A DNA stretch of 11,787 nucleotides from Ascidiaceihabitans sp. (GTDB lineage: Bacteria > Pseudomonadota > Alphaproteobacteria > Rhodobacterales > Rhodobacteraceae), in the NCBI GenBank assembly GCA_023301665.1, contig JALZUL010000008.1, positions 1-11,787 of the forward strand, written 5' to 3'. The stretch's first letter is position 1; each line of letters opens with the position of its first letter. This document shows positions 6,551 to 11,787 of this stretch, piece by piece. The notes under the pieces were generated by a model. The model saw only the letters and a program-made list of their open reading frames with translations. It was not told the DNA's origin and ran no database searches. Position numbers and translations under genes: made by a program.

Positions 6551-7333
6551 CTAAGAGCGCTCTAGCAACTCGCGAATGGCCTTAGCGACGCCGACAGGGT
6601 GCGTGATCGGGGCCATATGCCCTGCCCCCTCAACCTCGACACAACGCGCATCCGGCAAACGCCGCGCGATTGCACCATTCACAACACGCGCAATTTCGCC
6701 AGAGGCACCACCCGCAATCAACAATGATGGCATTGTCGCACGTGAGAACTTGTCGTCTTTCAACAAGCCCGCGTTGTCATGATATAAAAACGGCGCACTG
6801 GCAGGCACAAAATGGATCCGCTCAGCCATGTAACTGCGCGCACGATCAGAAAACTCTGACCATGGTGTGCCATCGCCCCATGCACGGTTAAACACCCGCG
6901 CGGCGGCATATTTATCGCCCGTTTCCCACGCTTTATCGAACTCTTGCGTAAGCTCCATCGCCTTGTTGATCTCTTCTGGATGATCTTCCAAAGCAGCGGC
7001 AAAATAGACGGGCTCAATCATCGTAAGACTGCGCACCATCTCAGGATGCTCGATGGCCAATCGCATAGCAACTGTGGCCCCAAAAGAATGACCAATCAAA
7101 TCCATCGGCTCACTCAGCAGGTCACGACCCATGTCCGTCGTGACATCATGCAGATCACCAGAACCATCCCAATCAGATGATCCCCCGTGGCTGGGCAAAT
7201 CGAAAGCCGTCATGGTCAACAGATCAGACAATTGCGCGCCCAATCCAGCCAGTGTTCCCGAATGTGCGAGCGTACAATGAATGGCAAGGGCCTTACGCGG
7301 CCCCTGCCCAAAGCTTTGACTGTGAGTGTACAA
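6551..7333 (-). CDS. Alpha/beta hydrolase, TTG start
   Basis: A 260-residue cytoplasmic alpha/beta-hydrolase-fold protein, probably an esterase or similar. The nucleophile elbow is GHSFG (81-85) with Ser83, and the catalytic His239 lies in GAGHMAPITHP. The early IHCTLAHSG (18-26) and FDLPSHGGS (44-52) are the usual oxyanion and DxPGHGxS regions, the latter with Ser in place of Gly. The acid residue is not certain; the GGASGE region (208-213) is where it is expected. The only possible start before the conserved region is TTG at 7333: an in-frame TAG lies two codons upstream and no ATG or GTG occurs until after residue 40. It lies 20 bases after the isomerase-like gene on the same strand, so the two are probably co-transcribed. 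Substrate unknown. Confidence 0.88.
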   Translation of the reverse strand: MYTHSQSFGQGPRKALAIHCTLAHSGTLAGLGAQLSDLLTMTAFDLPSHGGSSDWDGSGDLHDVTTDMGRDLLSEPMDLIGHSFGATVAMRLAIEHPEMVRSLTMIEPVYFAAALEDHPEEINKAMELTQEFDKAWETGDKYAAARVFNRAWGDGTPWSEFSDRARSYMAERIHFVPASAPFLYHDNAGLLKDDKFSRATMPSLLIAGGASGEIARVVNGAIARRLPDARCVEVEGAGHMAPITHPVGVAKAIRELLERS

Positions 7334-7353
7334 AACCGTCTAAGCCAGCGGCC

Positions 7354-7953
7354 TTAACCCAAATTCGCCAAATGCGCATCAAGCGCACCAATGCGGTCTT
7401 GGCCCCAGAAACGCGCGCCATCATTGGTCACGTAGAACGGTGCCCCAAACACACCTGCCTCAACCGCTTGCTCTAGGTTGGCCGCATAGGTTTCCGCACC
7501 TTCCAGCAAACCGCTGTCTGCCAAAGACGGGTCAAACCCACCTTCTTCTAGACACGCCTTAATCACATCGTCTTGCGAGATGTCTTTGTCGTCGACCCAG
7601 CAAGAGCGCAACAACGCAAACGCCGCCTTGCCAACATCACCGCCACCCGCATTTTGCGCCGCGATCAACGCATAAGAAGACGGTGCCATGTTCGTTGGCC
7701 AATGCGCAGGCTTCATGTTCAAATCCATCTCCACGTCTTTGGCTTGGCGCTCAAGCTCGATCAGGCGGTATTCGATACGGCTGATGTGGCGATCCTTTGG
7801 CGCGGTGCCGCCGGTTCTGCCAAACAACGCCATGATGTCGAGCGGCTTATAAGTGATGGTTGCGCCATGCTTGGCCGCGACCTCTTCCATACGCATACCT
7901 GCAAGATAGGAAAAAGGTGAAATTGTCGCGAAGTAATAGTCGATATGGGCCAT
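7354..7953 (-). CDS. 2-hydroxychromene-2-carboxylate isomerase-like protein (DsbA/GST-kappa fold)
   Basis: A 199-residue protein of the HCCA isomerase family, a thioredoxin-fold group related to kappa-class glutathione transferases. In naphthalene degraders NahD performs a glutathione-dependent isomerisation. The active-site serine is Ser12 in ISPFSYL (11-17). The cis-proline region GVFGAPFYV (167-175) and FWGQDRI (182-188) match the family's C-terminal signature. The ATG at 7953 has GGAG about 7 bases upstream. No other aromatic-degradation gene is nearby, so a generic role in glutathione-linked detoxification or aromatic metabolism is inference. It heads a two-gene unit with the alpha/beta hydrolase and is divergent from prs, with a 155-base gap that must hold both promoters; I could not identify either with confidence. 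Confidence 0.9.
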   Translation of the reverse strand: MAHIDYYFATISPFSYLAGMRMEEVAAKHGATITYKPLDIMALFGRTGGTAPKDRHISRIEYRLIELERQAKDVEMDLNMKPAHWPTNMAPSSYALIAAQNAGGGDVGKAAFALLRSCWVDDKDISQDDVIKACLEEGGFDPSLADSGLLEGAETYAANLEQAVEAGVFGAPFYVTNDGARFWGQDRIGALDAHLANLG

Positions 7954-8052
7954 TTAATTTCTCCGAATGAAGGCTTTGCTTTGCGCACAGGTATAGGCGT
8001 GTTAAGCGACAGCCACCATCACGAATCTGTCACACACGCCACCAATCAAATT

Positions 8053-8094
8053 CTGCTTCACTTCAGCTACTGCTTCACTTCAGCTATTGCTTCT
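8053..8094 (+). repeat. 17-bp tandem duplication in the prs leader
   Basis: The unit CTGCTTCACTTCAGCTA is present twice without any gap and without mismatch (8053-8069, 8070-8086). A degraded partial third copy follows (8087-8094, TTGCTTCT). The array ends 2 bases before the GGGG that serves as ribosome site for prs. It lies in the probable 5' untranslated region, in non-coding DNA shared with the divergent isomerase-like gene. Replication slippage is the simplest origin. Confidence 0.9.
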
Positions 8095-8108
8095 CTGGGG
8101 ATATCCAA

Positions 8109-9128
8109 ATGCCAGCTATCGTAGAACCCAAACTTATCACGGGTAATGCCAACCAACCTCTCGCCAATGGGATCGCACGACGGATGTCGATGCACCGTGG
8201 CGTCAATGTCGGGCTGGTCGATGCCCGCGTCGAACGGTTCAATGACGGTGAGATATTCGTCGAAGTATATGAAAACGTCCGCGGTGAGGATATGTTCATT
8301 ATCCAGCCCACCTCGAACCCAGCCAACGACAACCTGATGGAACTGCTCATCATGTGTGACGCGCTGCGCCGCTCATCAGCTGGCCGTATCACCGCCGTGA
8401 TCCCCTACTTTGGCTACGCCCGCCAAGATCGCCGCACCAAAGCCCGCACGCCCATCACGGCCAAGATGGTCGCGAACATGCTTGTCGGTGCTGGTATCGA
8501 ACGCGTCCTCACTATGGACCTGCACGCAGCCCAGATCCAAGGGTTCTTCGATATCCCAGTAGACAACCTTTATGCATCCCCGATCTTTGCCCTCGATATC
8601 AAAGCGCAGTTCAAAGACCAAATGGACGACTTGATGGTTGTCTCTCCTGACGTAGGCGGCGTGGCCCGTGCGCGCGAATTGGCCAAACGGATCAACTCCC
8701 CGCTTTCAATCGTCGACAAACGCCGCGAAAAGCCCGGCGAAATTGCCGAGATGACCGTCATCGGCGACGTCACAGACAAAGTCTGCCTGATCGTCGACGA
8801 CATGTGCGACACGGCGGGTACCCTGTGCAAAGCAGCAGAAGTATTGCTCGACAACGGCGCGCGCGAAGTACACAGCTACATCAGCCACGGCGTGATGTCT
8901 GGTCCTGCCGTCGAGCGTGTTACCAACTCGGTGATGAAATCATTGGTCCTCACCGACACCATCCAACCCACTCAAGAGGTACTGAATGCACCAAACATCC
9001 GCATCGTACCTACCGCCCCTGTGTTCGCCCAAGCGATCCTGAACATCTGGAACGGCACGTCTGTGTCATCCTTGTTCGAGGCAGAAAGCCTAGGCCCGAT
9101 CTACGACGGCATGTACGCGGCTGAATAA
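8109..9128 (+). CDS. prs: Ribose-phosphate pyrophosphokinase (PRPP synthase)
   Basis: Transfers pyrophosphate from ATP to ribose 5-phosphate, giving PRPP for purine, pyrimidine, histidine, tryptophan and NAD synthesis. It is a 339-residue class I enzyme, somewhat longer than the E. coli protein (about 315), mainly through N- and C-terminal extensions. Visible are FNDGE (44-48), the flexible loop FGYARQDRRT (101-110), MDLHAAQIQGFF (136-147) with the metal-binding His139, SPDVGG (179-184), VDKRR (202-206) with the catalytic Lys204, and the PRPP-binding loop VDDMCDTAGT (229-238). The ATG at 8109 has GGGG at 8097-8100, 8 bases upstream. The gene is followed by a strong intrinsic terminator, so it is probably transcribed mostly alone. 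Confidence 0.97.
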   Translation: MPAIVEPKLITGNANQPLANGIARRMSMHRGVNVGLVDARVERFNDGEIFVEVYENVRGEDMFIIQPTSNPANDNLMELLIMCDALRRSSAGRITAVIPYFGYARQDRRTKARTPITAKMVANMLVGAGIERVLTMDLHAAQIQGFFDIPVDNLYASPIFALDIKAQFKDQMDDLMVVSPDVGGVARARELAKRINSPLSIVDKRREKPGEIAEMTVIGDVTDKVCLIVDDMCDTAGTLCKAAEVLLDNGAREVHSYISHGVMSGPAVERVTNSVMKSLVLTDTIQPTQEVLNAPNIRIVPTAPVFAQAILNIWNGTSVSSLFEAESLGPIYDGMYAAE

Positions 9129-9152
9129 TCCGCCATTTAAATGGTTTCAGTT

Positions 9153-9186
9153 TGGCCGGCCCCGAAAGTGGTCGGCCATTTTGTTT
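9153..9186 (+). terminator. Intrinsic terminator after prs
   Basis: A 9-bp stem, TGGCCGGCC (9153-9161) with GGTCGGCCA (9170-9178) and one G-T wobble, closes an 8-base loop. It is followed by TTTTGTTT. It begins 24 bases after the prs stop. A small membrane ORF begins at the very end of its T tract. Confidence 0.88.
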
Positions 9187-9322
9187 GTATAAGGCGTCAA
9201 TCGCCAAGCTGGTTTTTCTGGGGCTGGCGGTATATGCCTATCTAGCGCTGAAATCTCTGGTTAACCCGACGCAGCGCCATTACGAAGAATACAAAGCTGT
9301 ACGCCTGCGGCGACGCAAATAG
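9185..9322 (+). CDS. Small single-pass membrane protein (45 codons), unrecognised
   Basis: A short open frame, TTG at 9185 to TAG at 9320-9322. It reads as one hydrophobic helix (residues about 5-26, with LVFLGLAVYAYLAL at 9-22) followed by a strongly charged tail, QRHYEEYKAVRLRRRK (30-45). That layout, a clean transmembrane segment then a basic end, is typical of real small membrane proteins and unlikely by chance. The stop lies 9 bases before the thioesterase start, with its AGAGG in the gap, which suggests co-translation with that gene. The weak point is the start: TTG is the best in-frame codon, it sits on the prs terminator's T tract, and no Shine-Dalgarno precedes it. An AAGG at 9191-9194 could instead serve a later CTG (9209). 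I do not recognise a family. Confidence 0.5.
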   Translation: MYKASIAKLVFLGLAVYAYLALKSLVNPTQRHYEEYKAVRLRRRK

Positions 9323-9331
9323 AGGCCGACC

Positions 9332-9772
9332 ATGACCAACCCAACCGACGACAATCTCGCCCGCGCTCAAGAACGGGCAAAGCACGGCCGCCAACAAGAT
9401 AGCGGTGTTATTGTCATTCGCGCCGTCGCTATGCCTGCAGATACGAACCCAGCAGGTGATATTTTCGGCGGGTGGCTCATGGCGCAAATGGACCTTGCAG
9501 CGGGCAATATGGCGGGCCGCGTCTCCGGTGGGCGTTGCGTGACCGTCGCCGTAGAAGCGATGCAGTTTCTGCGGGCTGTAAAAGTCGGAGACGAGGTCAC
9601 CCTGTATGCAACCTTGATCAAGGTCGGCCGCACATCCATGCGTATTCACATCGATGTCTGGGCGCGCGCGCGCTATGATACGAACCACGCCAAAGTCACA
9701 AGCGCAGACTTCGTCTTTGTAGCTTTGGACGATGACGGCAATCCGCGAGGCTTTGTAGAAGACAACACTTAG
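9332..9772 (+). CDS. YciA-type acyl-CoA thioesterase
   Basis: A hot-dog thioesterase of 146 residues that hydrolyses acyl-CoA to free acid and CoA in the cytoplasm. The YciA signature is clear: AMPADTNPAGDIFGGWLMAQ (33-52), with Asn39 and the probable catalytic Asp43, followed by MDLAAGNMA (53-61). CVTVAVEAMQFLRAVKVGDEV (69-89 region) and the later VGRTSMRIHIDVWA (98-111) also follow the family pattern. E. coli and Haemophilus YciA act broadly on short- to long-chain acyl-CoA; the range here cannot be read from sequence. The ATG at 9332 has AGAGG at 9321-9325, 6 bases upstream, overlapping the stop of the small membrane ORF. Its stop is 54 bases from the convergent lectin gene. The gap holds a weak hairpin (TAAGGA-GCAA-TCCTTA, 9788-9803) without a T tract. 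Confidence 0.93.
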   Translation: MTNPTDDNLARAQERAKHGRQQDSGVIVIRAVAMPADTNPAGDIFGGWLMAQMDLAAGNMAGRVSGGRCVTVAVEAMQFLRAVKVGDEVTLYATLIKVGRTSMRIHIDVWARARYDTNHAKVTSADFVFVALDDDGNPRGFVEDNT

Positions 9773-9826
9773 CGGCTATGGAAGGCGTAAGGAGCAATCC
9801 TTAGTATGCGAAGTCTAGCGCGGACC

Positions 9827-10177
9827 TTAAACCACGTCCCAGTCGTCTTCATCGCTCAGCTCGCCCATAGCGATCCAGCCAATGCGAACGCGTGCAATGC
9901 GGCTGTCACCCCAAGTGCGAAAAACCAGATCAAAGCCATCTTCAGTCACCGTTTCCGCTGTCACATCAGCGCGAATGACAGTCGATGCATCCATATCCCA
10001 CAAACTGATCGAGGTCTGCACATTCGGCGGCATACGAAACGGCTCTGAAAACTTCACCCGACGGCGACGTTCCCGTTGGCCACGGCCAGTCCACATCTCA
10101 CCGTTATTCTCGAAATCTGAGAATAAGACAGTGTCGCCCTGATCAATGCCAATCAAATGGCTGCGCAAACGGTTCAT
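9827..10177 (-). CDS. H-type lectin domain protein
   Basis: A 116-residue protein made almost entirely of an H-type lectin domain, the beta-sandwich first known from the Helix pomatia agglutinin and the discoidin C-termini. Family pattern in order: GDTVLFSDFENNGEMWTG (14-31), VKFSEPFRMPPNVQTSISLWDMD (41-63 region), then FRTWGDSRIARVRIGWIAMG (86-105 region), where TWGDxRxARxxxxW is the usual closing motif. No signal peptide or membrane segment is seen, so it appears cytoplasmic. Members bind N-acetylgalactosamine in animals; the role of short bacterial forms is unknown. The ATG at 10177 is the first possible, since an in-frame TGA lies just upstream; the ribosome site is weak. It follows atpC in the same direction but beyond a terminator, and a perfect dyad lies 24 bases upstream. 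Confidence 0.85.
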   Translation of the reverse strand: MNRLRSHLIGIDQGDTVLFSDFENNGEMWTGRGQRERRRRVKFSEPFRMPPNVQTSISLWDMDASTVIRADVTAETVTEDGFDLVFRTWGDSRIARVRIGWIAMGELSDEDDWDVV

Positions 10178-10200
10178 ATCAATTTCGCTTCATACATATT

Positions 10201-10218
10201 TGGTGCTACTTAGCACCA
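10201..10218 (-). promoter_or_regulatory. Perfect 8-bp dyad upstream of the lectin gene
   Basis: TGGTGCTA-CT-TAGCACCA: two exact 8-base arms with a 2-base centre. It lies 24 bases before the lectin start codon and 32 bases beyond the atpC terminator. The symmetry and spacing fit an operator for a dimeric regulator (GntR-class sites often have TGGT...ACCA ends) or a hairpin in the mRNA leader. No T tract follows on the minus strand, so it is not a terminator. The regulator is not identified. Confidence 0.5.
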
Positions 10219-10249
10219 TTACTGGGGAAATTCACTACCCTTAAAGTAG

Positions 10250-10277
10250 AAAAGGCCCCGAAAAATCGGAGCCTTTT
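10250..10277 (-). terminator. Intrinsic terminator of the atp operon
   Basis: On the minus strand, AAAAGGC-T-CCGA (right arm 10277-10266) pairs with TCGG-G-GCCTTTT (10261-10250) around a TTTT loop: 7 plus 4 base pairs with one mismatch. The outer TTTT then CTACTTT follows. It begins 24 bases after the atpC stop. The A-rich/T-rich ends make it able to work in both directions. Confidence 0.85.
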
Positions 10278-10301
10278 CAAATTTCTAGACGAAAGGATTG
10301 G

Positions 10302-10727
10302 TTACTTAGAACCGATACCCATTTCATCGCCCATCGCGACCATGTCTGCCAACATCTTGGCAGCATCATCCACAGGGCCCGGCTCGTTTTCAAAGAACTC
10401 TTTGGCGTTGTTCAACGCAGCGCGCGCTTCTTCCACCAATGAGGCCATGTCCTCAGCCGTCATATCGCCTTTTGCCATTGAACGCTCAGCCAAAACTGTA
10501 ACGCCTGCGGCACTGATCTCAGCAAACCCGCCAGTCACAACATATTCTGTCGTGCCTGCCGCGGCTTCAACACGCAACACACCAGGGCGCAACGTAGTGA
10601 TCGTTGACGCATGGTTCGGCATAACCGTCATGTCGCCATCCGCACCCGGGATTTTTACTGACACGGCTTGCACAGAGGCAAGCGCGCGTTCAGGTGAAAC
10701 CAGATCAAACTGCATAGTGTCTGCCAT
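10302..10727 (-). CDS. atpC: ATP synthase F1 epsilon subunit
   Basis: The central-stalk epsilon subunit, which joins gamma to the c-ring and can regulate ATP hydrolysis. It has 141 residues. The N-terminal beta-sandwich (about 5-85) shows FDLVSPERALAS (7-18), PGADGDMTVMPNHA (27-40), TTLRPGVLRV (44-53) and FAEISAAGVTVLAE (68-81), all family-typical. The helical C-terminal part (about 88-135) begins with the DMTAEDMASLVEEARAAL region; it is acidic and less conserved. In alphaproteobacteria inhibition is largely done by the separate zeta protein, known from Paracoccus; zeta is not in this window. The ATG at 10727 has AGGAG ending 8 bases upstream, overlapping the atpD stop by context. It is the last gene of the F1 operon, followed by a terminator. 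Confidence 0.96.
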   Translation of the reverse strand: MADTMQFDLVSPERALASVQAVSVKIPGADGDMTVMPNHASTITTLRPGVLRVEAAAGTTEYVVTGGFAEISAAGVTVLAERSMAKGDMTAEDMASLVEEARAALNNAKEFFENEPGPVDDAAKMLADMVAMGDEMGIGSK

Positions 10728-10739
10728 TGTTCAGGCTCC

Positions 10740-11787
10740 TTAGGCTGCGTCTGCTGCCATTTTCTCGGCTTTTGCAATCACTTCATCGATGCCGCCAACC
10801 ATGTAGAAGGCGCCCTCTGGCAAGTGATCGTATTCGCCAGCCACAACAGCTTTGAACGATTTGATTGTGTCTTCGAGCGGAACCTGTTTGCCGTCTGCGC
10901 CAGTAAATACTTTCGCAACGTCAAATGGTTGGGACAAGAAGCGTTCAATCTTACGCGCACGTGCAACAGCCAATTTGTCTTCTTCTGACAATTCGTCCAT
11001 GCCCAAAATCGCGATGATATCTTGCAAAGATTTATAGCGCTGCAAAACTTGCTGAACGTCTGTCGCAACTTTGTAGTGCTCGTCACCAATGATCAACGGA
11101 TCTAGCAAGCGGGATGTGGATCCAAGTGGATCAACCGCAGGATAAATCCCTTTTTCAGAAATCGCACGATCCAAAACAGTTGTCGCATCAAGGTGAGCAA
11201 ACGATGTCGCAGGCGCAGGGTCAGTAAGGTCATCCGCAGGAACGTATACGGCTTGAACCGATGTAATCGAACCGTTCTTTGTGGATGAAATGCGCTCTTG
11301 CATCATGCCCATGTCGGTCGCCAAAGTTGGCTGGTAACCCACAGCGGATGGAATGCGGCCCAAAAGGGCAGACACTTCGGAACCGGCTTGTGTAAAGCGG
11401 AAGATGTTGTCGACAAAGAACAAAACGTCAGAACCCGTGTCATCGCGGAACTGCTCAGCCAAAGACAGACCAGTCAAAGCAATACGCATACGCGCACCGG
11501 GAGGTTCGTTCATCTGACCGTAAACCAGAGCAATCTTAGACTCAGGCAAGTTGTCAGGAACAATAACGTTAGATTCGATCATCTCGTGGTAAAGGTCATT
11601 GCCTTCACGCGTACGCTCACCAACACCCGCGAACACAGACACACCAGAGTGTACTTTCGCAATGTTGTTGATCAGTTCCATGATCAAAACTGTTTTACCA
11701 ACGCCGGCACCGCCGAACAGACCAATTTTACCACCTTTGGTGTAAGGGGCCAAAAGGTCGATCACTTTGATGCCTGTCACCAAAACT
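10740..11787 (-). CDS. atpD: ATP synthase F1 beta subunit, 5' end outside the window
   Basis: The catalytic F1 subunit. The C-terminal 348 or so residues are present; about 127 N-terminal residues lie past the right edge, judged from the usual length near 474. The visible part begins in VTGIKVIDLLAPYTKGG and carries the Walker A loop GGAGVGKT (about 24-31 of the visible part), GERTREGNDLYHEM with the catalytic Glu/Arg region, Walker B VLFFVDNIFRF, ALLGRIPSAVGYQPTL, and the DELSEEDK motif that contacts gamma. The end, VGGIDEVIAKAEKMAADAA, is normal. It lies 12 bases before atpC in the same transcript, the standard alphaproteobacterial atpHAGDC order being implied but only atpD and atpC being visible. 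Confidence 0.98.
   Translation of the reverse strand, partial: VLVTGIKVIDLLAPYTKGGKIGLFGGAGVGKTVLIMELINNIAKVHSGVSVFAGVGERTREGNDLYHEMIESNVIVPDNLPESKIALVYGQMNEPPGARMRIALTGLSLAEQFRDDTGSDVLFFVDNIFRFTQAGSEVSALLGRIPSAVGYQPTLATDMGMMQERISSTKNGSITSVQAVYVPADDLTDPAPATSFAHLDATTVLDRAISEKGIYPAVDPLGSTSRLLDPLIIGDEHYKVATDVQQVLQRYKSLQDIIAILGMDELSEEDKLAVARARKIERFLSQPFDVAKVFTGADGKQVPLEDTIKSFKAVVAGEYDHLPEGAFYMVGGIDEVIAKAEKMAADAA

Noticed and set aside
9133..9144. Perfect 12-bp palindrome CCATTTAAATGG just after prs
   Set aside because: Short, without a neighbouring promoter, and immediately followed by the true terminator; most likely chance.
9788..9803. Hairpin TAAGGA-GCAA-TCCTTA between the convergent thioesterase and lectin genes
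   Set aside because: Only 6 AT-containing base pairs and no T tract on either strand, so I do not call it a terminator.
10342..10743. 133-codon plus-strand frame opposite atpC
   Set aside because: It is the exact antisense of atpC, Ser/Ala-rich, with no family resemblance.

Overview
The window reads as ordinary housekeeping chromosome of an alphaproteobacterium, most likely Rhodobacteraceae (Roseobacter group). The basis is protein character: a DUF2161-type PD-(D/E)XK protein, an alphaproteobacterial-type HAD-IIA hydrolase with a DLWG motif, a YcgN/UPF0260 cysteine-cluster protein, an H-type lectin domain protein and atpDC. GC looks moderate. I see no insertion sequence, prophage, CRISPR array, tRNA or rRNA, and no gene with a clearly foreign look.

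Left part (1-3904): the 3' end of a GNAT-like acetyltransferase converges on a minus-strand DUF2161 nuclease-fold gene. That gene is divergent from an MmcQ/YjbR-family gene. Then, all on the plus strand, come a manganese-dependent inorganic pyrophosphatase (ppaC) with a strong intrinsic terminator, a HAD-IIA hydrolase, and a MaoC-like (R)-enoyl-CoA hydratase with its own leader.

Middle (4103-7953): ribF, a ycgN-like gene and a low-specificity threonine aldolase gene overlap by 4 and 1 bases, so they form a translationally coupled operon. They converge on a two-gene minus-strand unit: a 2-hydroxychromene-2-carboxylate isomerase-like thioredoxin-fold protein, then an alpha/beta hydrolase that can only start at TTG.

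Right part (8109-11787): prs (PRPP synthase) has a 17-bp tandem duplication in its leader and an intrinsic terminator. Just after the terminator I find a 45-codon reading frame for a small membrane protein, followed 9 bases later by a YciA-type acyl-CoA thioesterase. On the minus strand, atpD (5' end outside the window) and atpC end the ATP synthase operon at an intrinsic terminator. An H-type lectin domain gene follows in the same direction, preceded by a perfect 8-bp dyad.

Several starts were moved from the longest possible reading frame on ribosome-binding-site evidence (DUF2161 gene, ppaC, HAD hydrolase, ycgN). I found no convincing previously undescribed multi-gene system. The best leads are the unannotated-size small membrane ORF, the prs leader repeat and the dyad upstream of the lectin gene.
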